The notes: a model not told the origin generated them from the letters alone. A DNA stretch of 64,000 bases from a bacterium (GCA_024742475.1 JANSYI010000013.1:156331-220330), one strand, 5' to 3'. Positions 35,714 through 43,789 are shown, counted from the stretch's first letter. Program-made: numbers and translations.

Positions 35714-37157
35714 CGAACGACCGGACCCCGCCGAGATCGAAGCGGCTTGGACCACGCCCGAACCCAGCCCAGGCCTTGCGGACCGCGTCCTGGCGACTCA
35801 TTTCGGCGAACCTCAACCGGTCGAGCCCTCGCCTCGCCTGCGACCTTGGATGTGGGCTGTGGCAGCGGTCGTCGTGGCTGTGCTGGGCGTCGGGCTGATG
35901 CTGCGCGGGGGCGGCACGGTGGAGGACGAGCTGCGTGCCCGCCAGATCGAGACCATCGCGCTGGGTGACCGGGCCACCGCGGTCGCACAGCCGGGCGCTC
36001 ATCTGGCCTGGTCGGTACAAAGTGACGGCACCACCCGAATCGATCAGAGCTCCGGGCGCGTGTTCTATCGCGTCGACCACGGGGAACGTTTCGACGTGGT
36101 CACCCCCCAGGGCACCGTGACGGTCACGGGCACCTGTTTCTCGGTCGACCTGGAGCGCAGCAAGATGAAGTCCACCAACATTCGTGGCGGCGCCTTGGGT
36201 GCCGCCCTGGCCTCCGCACTGGTCGTCGCCGTCTACGAAGGCGGCGTGGTTCTCGCCAACGAACACGGCAGCGTCGACGTGGGACCGGGGCAAGCCGCCC
36301 GGGTTGCCGACGCCCGGGCGCCGGTCCGCTTCGACCCCGACGGCGACGAGTACCGCGACGACGAGGCCGCCACCAAGAAGAACGAAACCTCCAAGCCGGG
36401 CCAGCTCGCGGGCGACCCGATGGCCCACATCAAGCGCCAAGAGCGTGACCTCGACCGCATTCGCGAGGAAAAAGACGCCCAAGCGGCCCGCATTCGCGAG
36501 TTGGAAGAACAGGTGCTTGCCCTGGGCGGCTCGGTCGACCCCAAGAGCCCCGAAGCCAAGAAGGCCCGGGCCAAGATGTGCGCATCGCAAAGCCGCGGTG
36601 GAGCCTGCCCTTTCCTCGAGCCCGACCAGGAAACACTGCTGGAGATGGCCCGTTGCGGCACGATCAAGATCGACTCGCTGGGCTTTCTCGACAACGTCGA
36701 GGCGCCCGTTCCCGGGGAGTACTCCGACCGCCTCGGCATCTCGGACCCCGCCGAGTCCAAGAAGCTCGACGCTGCGATCGCCCAGCAGTACGAGGACTAC
36801 AACGGCAAGCTTCGCGAGATCTACCTCGAGCTCGGCGGTGACGAAGAGACGGCCGAGTACGCGTCGGGTTCGACGCTGCAGTCGTTCATCTTCGACCAGC
36901 TCGACCGCGAGACGTTCGGCGACATTCAGCGCGCCATCGCCGAAGAGCGAGCCGGACTCCGCGAACCACCGCAGGACCCCACATCGATGGCACTCGAAGA
37001 GCGTGTGGCCCGGATGATGGCCGAGGACGGCAACGACTTCGAGCGACTCGTCGGCGAGCAACTCGGACCCGAGCGCGCCCGTGAACTGCGACGCAAGCAC
37101 GACGGCTGGCCGGGCAGCACCAGCGTGCACTCGAGCGACTGCCGAGACCCGCAGTAG
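35706..37157 (+). CDS. FecR-domain membrane protein with coiled coil
   Basis: A 483-residue protein. The short cytoplasmic N-terminus ends in a transmembrane helix at about residues 47-66 (MWAVAAVVVAVLGVGLMLRG). A FecR beta-domain follows (QIETIALGDRATAVAQPGAH; SGRVFYRVDHGERFDVVTPQ, GTCFSVDL). After an acidic spacer comes a coiled coil (IKRQERDLDRIREEKDAQAA) and a helical end. FecR-type proteins pass signals to ECF sigma factors, and the gene overlaps the remains of one. Since that sigma is broken, this is probably an orphan anti-sigma or regulator. Confidence 0.82.
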   Translation: MTDERPDPAEIEAAWTTPEPSPGLADRVLATHFGEPQPVEPSPRLRPWMWAVAAVVVAVLGVGLMLRGGGTVEDELRARQIETIALGDRATAVAQPGAHLAWSVQSDGTTRIDQSSGRVFYRVDHGERFDVVTPQGTVTVTGTCFSVDLERSKMKSTNIRGGALGAALASALVVAVYEGGVVLANEHGSVDVGPGQAARVADARAPVRFDPDGDEYRDDEAATKKNETSKPGQLAGDPMAHIKRQERDLDRIREEKDAQAARIRELEEQVLALGGSVDPKSPEAKKARAKMCASQSRGGACPFLEPDQETLLEMARCGTIKIDSLGFLDNVEAPVPGEYSDRLGISDPAESKKLDAAIAQQYEDYNGKLREIYLELGGDEETAEYASGSTLQSFIFDQLDRETFGDIQRAIAEERAGLREPPQDPTSMALEERVARMMAEDGNDFERLVGEQLGPERARELRRKHDGWPGSTSVHSSDCRDPQ

Positions 37158-37187
37158 TCGGACACCCGCCCCGGCTCGGCACGGGGT

Positions 37188-37769
37188 TCACCCTTTGCGA
37201 AGGGGCTTGATGCGCAGACCGTTGGCCGAGTCTTCGATCAGCGTGGCGAGTCTGCGCTCGCGCGTGGCCTCGCGTTTCGCACTCATGACCCAATGCACGG
37301 TGCGCTTGCGGTAGCCGGGTGGCTGAGACTGGTAGAAGTCCCAGCCGCCCGCGTTCGCCTTGAACTGGGCGAGCATCGCCTTGGGGAGCACGTCATCGTA
37401 CCGCGCGGTCGCGTAGCCGCTGTCGGGATGGGCACCCTTGAGCGCGAACGCGGCCAGGCCCTCGGCCTTCATGCGCCCCTCGCCGCGAAGACGCTCGACG
37501 AGCTCGATGTTCCTTTGGCTCCACACGCTCTTGGGCTTGCGTGGAGAGAAGCGGATCATGTAGCTCTCGGCCCCCAGCGACTTTCGAATCCCGTCGATCC
37601 ACCCGACACACAGGGCTTCTTCGACCGTCTCCTCCCACGTCACCGAAGGCTTCTTCGTCGCCTTCTTGTGGTAGCCCACCCAAAGGTGCTCGCTCGTCCG
37701 GTGGTGCGCCTCGAGCCATGCTCGAAAGTCGGCCGGCGCGGCAAAGAAGGTGGGCTTGGGGTCGGCCAT
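37188..37769 (-). CDS. YdeI/OmpD-associated family protein
   Basis: A 193-residue soluble protein of the YdeI/OmdA group. Typical segments: FRAWLEAHHRTSEHLWVGYH, then KKPSVTWEETVEEALCVGWI, DGIRKSLG, YMIRFSPRKPKSVWSQRN, and a C-terminal RKRTVHWVMSAKREATRERR. Members have been linked to peptide or oxidative-stress tolerance, but the biochemical role is unknown. Length and the start MADPKPTFF are normal. It lies between the FecR gene and the epoxide hydrolase, inside the segment bounded by the two IS91-like copies. Confidence 0.88.
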   Translation of the reverse strand: MADPKPTFFAAPADFRAWLEAHHRTSEHLWVGYHKKATKKPSVTWEETVEEALCVGWIDGIRKSLGAESYMIRFSPRKPKSVWSQRNIELVERLRGEGRMKAEGLAAFALKGAHPDSGYATARYDDVLPKAMLAQFKANAGGWDFYQSQPPGYRKRTVHWVMSAKREATRERRLATLIEDSANGLRIKPLRKG

Positions 37770-37793
37770 GTCGACGCGGGTGGCCCGCAGAGA

Positions 37794-38753
37794 CTACCGC
37801 GCCACGTCGCGCGCAGGTGTGCGCGCCAGCCAATCCAAGATGAGGCGGGTGGTTTCCTCCGGCTTTTCTTGTTGGATCCAGTGTCCGCAGTCCAGGCTCG
37901 TCACCTCCACGTTGGGGACGGACTGCGCGAGGGTCTCCGACTTCGCGACCAGGTAGTCACGGCCGCCATAGACCATGAGCGCAGGCTGCTGAATGACCGG
38001 ATCGACGTCGGCGAGCAGGTGCCAGTTTCGGTCGAGGTTCCGGTACCAGTTGATGCTGCCGGTGAACCCGGTCGCCTCGAATGCCTCGATGAAGACGGCC
38101 AACGCGTCCTCCGTCATCGCGAGGTCCCCCTGCGGCTCCTTCGCGTTGGCGAGGTTGATGAGCGGCATGCCCGGTGCGGGCTGGGGCGGGGGCAGGTTCT
38201 TTCGATACAGGTTGCGGAGGAACTGCGCGGTGTTCTCGGCGAACACGGCATCGGCCACGCCCGGCTGCCGGTTGAAGTGCACGAAGTAGGAGTCCGGGCC
38301 CATCAGCTCTTCCATCCACTCGATCCAGGGCTTCTCCCCCCGGTCGAAGTACGGGACCGCGAGGTTGACGATTCGGCTGACCCGCTTGGGGTGCAGCAAC
38401 GTCAGCCACCAGACGACCGCAGCCCCCCAATCGTGGCCGACGAAGACCGCGTCGTCGTACCCGAAGTGGTCCAAGAGGCCCACGAGGTCACCGGACAGCT
38501 TTGCCACGTCGTACTCGGTCACCTCGGCCGGGCGCGACGAGTTACCGTACCCCCGCTGGTTGGGGACGATGACGTGATAGCCGGCCTCGGCGAGTGGAGG
38601 CATCTGGTGGCGCCAGGAGAAGGCGTGTTCGGGCCATCCGTGGCAGAGCACGATGGGGTTGCCCGCGTTGTGCTGGCCGGCCTCGAACACCTCCAATTCC
38701 ACACCGTTGACGGAAATCAGAGTTGGCTTGGGAAAGTCGATCGAACGCGTCAC
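37794..38753 (-). CDS. Epoxide hydrolase, alpha/beta-hydrolase fold
   Basis: A 319-residue enzyme that adds water to epoxides through an ester intermediate. Motifs: oxyanion-type HGWPEHAFSWRHQ, the nucleophile Asp in VFVGHDWGAAVVWW (about residue 107), a lid Tyr in FTGSINWYRNLDR, and the catalytic His in SLDCGHWIQQEKPEE. These match soluble epoxide hydrolases rather than serine hydrolases because Asp occupies the nucleophile position. It is cytoplasmic with no signal. It ends 24 bp upstream of the YdeI-type gene start and may be co-transcribed with it. Confidence 0.92.
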   Translation of the reverse strand: MTRSIDFPKPTLISVNGVELEVFEAGQHNAGNPIVLCHGWPEHAFSWRHQMPPLAEAGYHVIVPNQRGYGNSSRPAEVTEYDVAKLSGDLVGLLDHFGYDDAVFVGHDWGAAVVWWLTLLHPKRVSRIVNLAVPYFDRGEKPWIEWMEELMGPDSYFVHFNRQPGVADAVFAENTAQFLRNLYRKNLPPPQPAPGMPLINLANAKEPQGDLAMTEDALAVFIEAFEATGFTGSINWYRNLDRNWHLLADVDPVIQQPALMVYGGRDYLVAKSETLAQSVPNVEVTSLDCGHWIQQEKPEETTRLILDWLARTPARDVAR

Positions 38754-38824
38754 GTTGATTGGACCCTACGAGGCAATGCGGACAGGTTCGGTCCTCATTG
38801 AACGCGCCAACCGGTCGGTGCTCG

Positions 38825-39446
38825 CGTCCGCCTGTTCACGCGCGCCGCCCAGGCCCCCGGGTTGGTTGACCAACCCGACCTCCCAGACACCCTCCTCGCT
38901 CGGCTCTGCGCCCTGGTTCCACCGCCCGGTGCCCACACCGTTCGCTACCATGGTGTCCTCGCGGGGCATCACGCCCTGCGCTCTCGCATCATTCCTCGCC
39001 CTGAGCCGCCCCAGCCCCCCAAGCAGCTCGCCCTCTTCATCCCCTACGGACCTCTCGATATGTCGGTCTGTCCCCGCTGTGCCGGGCCCATGCGCGTCAC
39101 TCGGGCTGTCACCACCCCCGAGCAAATTGCCGCCGAGCTCCGCGGCGCTCGCCCGCCACCGCGCCCACAGCCTCCCGCACAGCTCCTCTTGTTCTCGCCC
39201 CCTGACGAGCCTCGACCCGCCAACAACACCGTGCTGGACTCTCGGCGCGCAGCCCTTGTGCGTCCGCGCGTCTTCTTCGACACGCTCCTTCGTCACCCTT
39301 GCGCGCGAGCCCCCGCGGATCTCCCTCCACAGTCGGCGGCGGAACACGCCCCTTCCGCTCCCGACAACGCGCACTCTGCGCGCGACATCCCCACACCCCC
39401 TCCCCTAACTCAGCCTCCCTCGGATTTCCCGCTTCATTTCGCCTAA
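38825..39446 (+). mobile_element. IS91-like element remnant, copy 2 (transposase C-terminus)
   Basis: The frame RVRLFTRAAQAPGLVDQPDL, then LLARLCALVPPPGAHTVRYH and GVLAGHHALRSRI is the middle of an IS91-type transposase. It joins directly to MSVCPRCAGPMRVTRAVTTP and the full C-terminal tail with a natural stop at 39446. The N-terminal half and the HRLSW block are missing. The last 280 bp are nearly identical to copy 1. Its right end cuts a lipoprotein gene. Confidence 0.7.
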
Positions 39447-39556
39447 CCGCCGGTCCCGCCCTCGGTCGCCCCCTCGGTATCGGCGTCGACGGGCACCGCA
39501 CTGCCACACGCGGGGAGGGTGAGGACGAGAGCCAGGGAAGAGAGCCAGCGCGTCAC
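39443..39556 (-). pseudogene. Lipoprotein leader stub cut by the IS91-like end
   Basis: On the minus strand GTG 39556 starts a perfect lipoprotein leader (VTRWLSSLALVLTLPACGSA) plus a short Asp/Thr/Gly linker. A stop follows after 37 residues, inside the end of the IS91-like remnant. The mature domain is gone. It is too short to be noticed by a length cut-off. Confidence 0.65.
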
Positions 39557-39578
39557 GGAGTCGTTGTAGCAGAGCCCA

Positions 39579-39593
39579 TCAGGCGACGCCTGA
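39579..39593. promoter_or_regulatory. Perfect palindrome upstream of the leader stub
   Basis: tcaggcgacgcctga is a 7-1-7 inverted repeat, 23 bp upstream of the GTG at 39556 and 33 bp beyond the stop of the next minus-strand lipoprotein gene. It may be an operator or a short terminator; no T-run is present. Confidence 0.3.
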
Positions 39594-39625
39594 AGCCCCG
39601 ATCACTGTGCGGCTTCGAGAAGGGG

Positions 39626-40165
39626 TCATTCAGTTCGGGTCCCCGTTCCGGTGCAGCTGGTTGGGTTCTCGGTGCCGATCGTGCAGGTCCACGCGAAGGT
39701 TTCGAGGTCGGAGGCGAAGGCGAACGTGCAGGCGTACGTGTGATTCACGTAGGTGCCCTCGGCGGTGTAGGTGCCTTCCATATCCAGTGGTCCCGGGGTC
39801 AGGATTTTCGCGTGGGGACTGTCGCAGCTCCAGGTGAGCTCACAGGCGTCTTGACCCACCGAGCAGAGGTTCCCGTCCTCGAGCAGCATGGTGCAGGGGC
39901 TCCCCTCGGGGTTCTCCAGGGCGATGGCGTACTCACCCGCCACGTCGGGGCAGGGCAGGGCGGCGCCCGTGCTGGTGCTGCTCGTCTGCGCGTCCTCGGG
40001 CTGTCCGCCGGAGGATGAAGAACCGTCCATGGAGGCGTCACCGGTGGACGCGCCGTCCGTTTCGCCCCCCATCTCGGCGGAGGTCGGGTCAGGCGCGGCT
40101 GGGCCGACGCAGCCGGCGACCGCAAGGGGGAGCGAGACAGTGACGACGAGATCGGAAACTCGCAT
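39626..40165 (-). CDS. Surface lipoprotein of unknown function
   Basis: A 179-residue lipoprotein: leader LVVTVSLPLAVAGC, then a Ser/Gly/Asp/Thr linker to about residue 65. The small beta-rich domain holds three conserved-looking Cys pairs (NPEGSPCTMLLEDGNLCSVG; DACELTWSCD; HTYACTFAFASDLETFAWTC). I do not recognise the family. The even spacing of Trp/Cys strands suggests a disulfide-held beta-barrel or lipocalin-like module. It is divergent from the ECF sigma fragment at 40290. Confidence 0.8.
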   Translation of the reverse strand: MRVSDLVVTVSLPLAVAGCVGPAAPDPTSAEMGGETDGASTGDASMDGSSSSGGQPEDAQTSSTSTGAALPCPDVAGEYAIALENPEGSPCTMLLEDGNLCSVGQDACELTWSCDSPHAKILTPGPLDMEGTYTAEGTYVNHTYACTFAFASDLETFAWTCTIGTENPTSCTGTGTRTE

Positions 40166-40289
40166 GCGCCCTCAAGTCGCGCTTCGGCGCACATGGTCGG
40201 CGCCGCCGGGCCCTTTTCGTTCGAACCGAAGAAAACGAAGCCGAGACTACGCATTCATCCACGCCCGTCGTCTTTTGGACGGGTGGAGG

Positions 40290-40452
40290 GTGCACAGCGA
40301 TGTCGAACTGCTGCGGGCGTGGGCGGACGGGGACCCCGTGGCCGGAAACAGCCTGTTCTGGCGCCACTTCGATGCGCTGTTTCGCTTCTTCTCGACCAAG
40401 CTCAACGGTCCCTGCGACGACCTCGTCCAAGAGACGTTCACCGCGTGTCTCA
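40290..40452 (+). pseudogene. ECF sigma factor, region 2 only
   Basis: GTG 40290 starts VHSDVELLRAWADGDPVAGN, then LFWRHFDALFRFFSTKLNGP and DDLVQETFTACL, a typical ECF region 2 N-terminus. The match stops at TGR, about 40450, where a different gene in another frame takes over. The linker and region 4 are missing. Confidence 0.75.
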
Positions 40453-41016
40453 CTGGACGAGGCCGAGGGGCGGGGGACCGAGGGCACGCGCACCTTCCTC
40501 GAGGCGGTGGGCTGGGACGCCTACGCACCTTGGGAGGCTCAGCGCGGCGCGTTCATGCAGACGTGGAGCGCCGAGCCGCAGCGTCTGCGCATCGCCCTCG
40601 AGCAGCTCGCGGCCGCGCCCGGCACCGCCGCCGATCCGTGGCTCGCCGAGGCCGTCGAGGTCGCACGAGAGAGCCTGAGCATCAAGGCGGTGTGGGCCGA
40701 GCAGGGCGAAGATGCCGCGCACCCGATGCGCGAGGAGGTGATCAAGCGTCTCGTCTCGCGCCATGTGGAGGCTTCGGACGCGACCGTGCTGATGAACGTC
40801 GGCAGCTACCACGTGCAGCGTCGTCACGCGATGGGCACCCCGAAGGTCTGGCTCGCCGAGCATCTCGCCGATCCGCAGGGCCCGATCGGTGGCTCGGTCT
40901 ACGCCGTCTACGTCAACGTCGCCTCGGCGCAGCAGCTGGTCTCCAACGAAACCCGAGAGCTCTCGATCGACGAGGACCCGACCGAGCTGATCGGCGACTC
41001 CTGGGGCGAGAAGTAG
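40450..41016 (+). pseudogene. Fragment resembling an erythromycin-esterase/ChaN-like C-terminus
   Basis: About 188 codons without their own start: TRTFLEAVGWDAYAPWEAQR, then VEVARESLSIKAVWAEQGED, DATVLMNVGSYHVQRRHAMG and GGSVYAVYVNVASAQQL, ending in a stop at 41016. The HxxQ segment after NVGS and the preceding helical region recall the EreA/ChaN-type fold, but I am not certain. The 5' part is replaced by the ECF fragment, so it is a relic. Confidence 0.5.
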
Positions 41017-41150
41017 ACCTCGAGCTGTGCGCCGGGCAGCTGCACGCGCTTCTCGCCGGAGGGCTTGGGCTTGCGGCCGTGATACTTGCCCTCGACGTAC
41101 ATCTGCTCGAACTCCGCGGTGTACCAGCCCGCCAAGACCTCCGAGTCTCG
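40998..41150 (-). pseudogene. Phospholipase D-like protein fragment
   Basis: The minus frame reads RDSEVLAGWYTAEFEQMYVE, then GKYHGRKPKP and LEVYFSPQE. This matches the region between the two HKD motifs in exported myxobacterial phospholipase D-like proteins (EFEQM followed by a strand ending in FSP). No HKD motif is present, so only an internal piece survives. Confidence 0.5.
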
Positions 41151-41151
41151 A

Positions 41152-41364
41152 ACGCGAGTGCTGGGCAAGAACCTCCGCGTGTTCGACATGGTGTGGCTCG
41201 ACGAAGGCGCCGGCGACGTCTTGATCTCCGTGAGAGCCAGCGGGAGCCAGTGCCACCATCCGGAGGGATTGCTGTGGGGCCCCGAGCCAGACTCCGTGCG
41301 CTCGACCGCCTGCATCGACGACACCCTTCCGCACGTCAGGTACGTCGCCTCGGTCCGCCTCTGA
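41152..41364 (+). pseudogene. C-terminal fragment of an unidentified protein
   Basis: A coding-like frame without a proper start (LGKNLRVFDMVWLDEGAGDV, LISVRASGSQCHHPEGL, ACIDDTLPHVRYVASVRL) ends in a natural stop. Its last 24 codons lie in the 126-bp repeat and recur at 32228-32299. Family unknown. Confidence 0.45.
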
Positions 41365-41416
41365 CCCCCGTGGGTGCCTCCTTCAGCAGCACTCGTCACC
41401 CTCGCAGGCGCGAGGC
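41291..41416. repeat. 126-bp direct repeat, copy B
   Basis: Matches 32226-32351 with two mismatches. This copy spans the junction of two converging coding ends, including the last codons of sigZ, so it is probably the original. Confidence 0.9.
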
Positions 41417-41961
41417 ACGACCTCCATCACGCCCCGGCGGGCGTCGAGCTCGACGGCGCAGCACGCATCGAGAATGTCCCGCAGCTGGGCGCGGCCCCGC
41501 TGCACCCGGCTCTTGAAGCCGGAGTGGGAGAGCCCCAGGCGGCGCGCGGCCTCGGCTTGGCTGACACCTTCGAGGTCGGCGAGCCGGACCGCCTCGGCGT
41601 AGTGTGGCGGCAGGCTGTCGATCATCAGACGCAGCCAAGCTCCCAGGGCGACCCTCGAGGCTCGTTGCGCGTCGTCCTCGGTCTCCGGCTCGTGCCCGGT
41701 CTCGGATCGTGGTTCCGCCTGCAGGGCCACGGTGCGCTGACGGTCGCGGGCGCGGAGGTGGTCTACGACCACGCTGCGGGCGATCCGAAACACCCAAGGT
41801 GCCACCCGGTCGCGCTCGCGCAGCGCACCCCGGTGGGCCTGAACCCGCACGAAGATCTCCTGCACGAGGTCTTCGGCGGTTTGGCGGTCGCCCACCCGGC
41901 GCTGGACGTAGCGCAAGAGGTCGTCGGCCAGCGCCGACCAGATGGTGTCTACGTGCAGCAT
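41383..41961 (-). CDS. sigZ: RNA polymerase sigma factor, SigZ family
   Basis: A 192-residue ECF-type sigma. Region 2: DDLLRYVQRRVGDRQTAEDL, VQEIFVRVQ, then APWVFRIARSVVVDHLR. Region 4: LPPHYAEAVRLADLEGVSQA and RRLGLSHSGFKSRVQRGRAQ. The SigZ-specific tail follows, with a Cys pair (ILDACCAVELDARRGVMEVV) and a terminal DECC. ATG 41961 lies inside arsI (13-bp overlap), so the two are translationally coupled. No anti-sigma is present; the Cys pairs may sense metal or redox state. Confidence 0.9.
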   Translation of the reverse strand: MLHVDTIWSALADDLLRYVQRRVGDRQTAEDLVQEIFVRVQAHRGALRERDRVAPWVFRIARSVVVDHLRARDRQRTVALQAEPRSETGHEPETEDDAQRASRVALGAWLRLMIDSLPPHYAEAVRLADLEGVSQAEAARRLGLSHSGFKSRVQRGRAQLRDILDACCAVELDARRGVMEVVPRACEGDECC

Positions 41962-42458
41962 GTGGGGGCGCAGCAGGGTTCGTCGACGTCGGCGGGGTCG
42001 GCCGGAGGCTCGGCCGTCGGACTGGGCTCCGCCGGCGGCAACGAATGCACGTCGGCATCGGCCTGCAGCGTCACGAACAGCTCCCACTGGTGCCCGTCGG
42101 GATCGCGCAGCCACACCTTGTCGGCCACGGCATAGCAGCACGTTCGCGCGTCCTCGACCCGGCTGTCCAGCGCGGCCGCACGCGCGCGCTCGTGGACGGC
42201 CTTCAGCACGTCGGTGTCCTTGAGCTGAATCCCGAAGTGCTGGGCCGGTGGCGGCACTGCGGGCGCCTCGGGGACGACGTTGAGCGTGAAGTTGACCGGA
42301 GGCTCGGCGACTTCGAACTTCGCGTAGTCGGCGCGCAGCTTCGTCGGAGCCTGGTCGAACAGCGTGCGATAGAACGCCACGGACGCGTCGAGCGCGCGCA
42401 CGGCAATTCCGATGTGAATCCGGCGGTCGGTGGCAAAGCTGACGGGACTGATGGTCAT
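41949..42458 (-). CDS. arsI: ArsI/CadI-family VOC metalloenzyme
   Basis: A dioxygenase-type VOC protein that cleaves C-As bonds in trivalent organoarsenicals (ArsI) or is induced by cadmium (CadI). ATG 42458 starts MTISPVSF; the earlier frame is less likely. Metal ligands appear as His in RIHIGIAV, His in AQHFGIQL and Glu in WELFVTLQ. The vicinal Cys pair that binds As(III) is in ARTCCYAVADKVWLRDPDG. The tail is Cys-rich (EPCCAPTCC). It overlaps sigZ. No arsR or arsB is in the window. Confidence 0.9.
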   Translation of the reverse strand: MTISPVSFATDRRIHIGIAVRALDASVAFYRTLFDQAPTKLRADYAKFEVAEPPVNFTLNVVPEAPAVPPPAQHFGIQLKDTDVLKAVHERARAAALDSRVEDARTCCYAVADKVWLRDPDGHQWELFVTLQADADVHSLPPAEPSPTAEPPADPADVDEPCCAPTCCT

Positions 42459-42583
42459 CGTGGACCCCCAGACGAGCATGACCCCGAACGGACGCAGGGG
42501 TTCGGCCAAGATCTTTCATTCGGTCCGATCTCGACGCGCGCCCAGCAGCGTCCGCCAGCTCCGCCTGCGTCGACGCCGCGCGT

Positions 42584-43789
42584 TCAGTAGGCGGCGATGC
42601 TCACCAGCGACTCGTCTTCGCCCGTCGAGGGAAGTACGCGTGCCACGAAGAGGGTGCCATCGTTGCCGATGCGCAGCATCACCGCGTTCCCTGGATAATG
42701 TCCCTGAGGAGCCGTCGGCTTCTCAAGGTCGGTCGCTAGCGTTGGGCCGTCGAGATCCACGAAGAACAGACGCCGTTGACTTTCCGTCTGTGCAGCGGCG
42801 ATGACTCGACCGCAGGGACTCGGCGCGACGGTCCGCACGGGCAGAGGGTCTTGCCACAGCAGCGTTCCATCGTCTTGAGAGATGCTCAACAAGAGATACG
42901 GACTCTGCGCCGAGTTGGCTCGGGCCGCGACGAAGATAGCCTCCCCGACGGCCATCCTGTGCACTCTGAGGTAGTCTTCTTCCTCGTCCGTCACGAACTC
43001 GGTCCAGATCCGCTCAGCGTCGTCGAATGCATCCAGCCGCATCGGCGAACCGGGCGACGCAATGAAGACCTCGCCGCCGGGGGCACCGACCGCAGCGGAG
43101 ACCGGGGGCACGAAGAAGGGGGCGTCGGCGTAGCTCGCCTCGACCTCCAGATGTTCGTTCCTGAGCTGAAGGACGGAGTCTCGCCGGCCCTCGGACTCGA
43201 ACGCTTGCGAGACGACCGTGAACCCGGCGTCGTGAGTGAGAGCCGAAGACGCGATGGGAATTCCCGGAATTGCCAGTGGCGCGCTCGTTTCGCTCAGAAC
43301 CTCGTTGCCCTGGTACTCGAGCAATCGTAGCTCCCCCTGCGTGTAGGCAAGGACCGAGAACTCGCCACCGACTTGCGCCGGCGCGAGACCCAGCAACGTC
43401 CCCTCGGGTACGGGCACCCCTGACGCAGCCCCCGAAGCGTCGTATCGACGCAGAGTGTCGCCAGCTTGAAACACCAGCCCTCCGTCGCCCAACGTGAGCA
43501 TCGAGGCCGACGTGGCGACTTCGAGATCGAAGCCCAACTCGACGATATGCTCCCAGAGTATCGGTGTCTGAGCACCGAACTCTCGGCAAACGATGGGTTC
43601 CGGAACTCCCGTCGAGGATCCGTCCGAGCCCGTGGTGTCGTCGGCAGAAACGTCGTCGCTGCCGGCGGAGGTCGAGTCTACTTCGGTCGTGCTCGAAGAA
43701 TGCCCCTCACCCATCATGGCGACAGCCGGTGTTTCGCCGCATGCGAGGCACGCAGCCACGCATAGGAGTGTCATCGTTCTCATACTCAT
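42584..43789 (-). CDS. Surface lipoprotein, probable beta-propeller
   Basis: A 401-residue lipoprotein (leader MTLLCVAACLAC, two possible starts two codons apart). After a Ser/Asp/Thr linker comes a long beta-strand-rich domain with recurring blades (SMLTLGDGGLVFQAGDTLRR; FSVLAYTQGELRLLEYQGNE; VFIASPGSPMRLDAFDDAER; MLRIGNDGTLFVARVLPST). These resemble PQQ-like or WD-like propellers without the classic signature. No catalytic residues are evident. It is the third gene upstream side of arsI but separated by 125 bp, so probably an independent unit. Confidence 0.8.
   Translation of the reverse strand: MSMRTMTLLCVAACLACGETPAVAMMGEGHSSSTTEVDSTSAGSDDVSADDTTGSDGSSTGVPEPIVCREFGAQTPILWEHIVELGFDLEVATSASMLTLGDGGLVFQAGDTLRRYDASGAASGVPVPEGTLLGLAPAQVGGEFSVLAYTQGELRLLEYQGNEVLSETSAPLAIPGIPIASSALTHDAGFTVVSQAFESEGRRDSVLQLRNEHLEVEASYADAPFFVPPVSAAVGAPGGEVFIASPGSPMRLDAFDDAERIWTEFVTDEEEDYLRVHRMAVGEAIFVAARANSAQSPYLLLSISQDDGTLLWQDPLPVRTVAPSPCGRVIAAAQTESQRRLFFVDLDGPTLATDLEKPTAPQGHYPGNAVMLRIGNDGTLFVARVLPSTGEDESLVSIAAY

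Noticed and set aside
39888..41516. A single 542-codon plus-strand gene
   Set aside because: Only the part 40290-40452 is coding-like in that frame; the rest are shadows of the lipoprotein and of the fragment in another frame.
41962..42519. Upstream extension of the sigZ frame to 42519
   Set aside because: The extra 186 codons are the shadow of arsI and look nothing like a sigma factor; SigZ proteins begin at MLHVDTIW-like starts.
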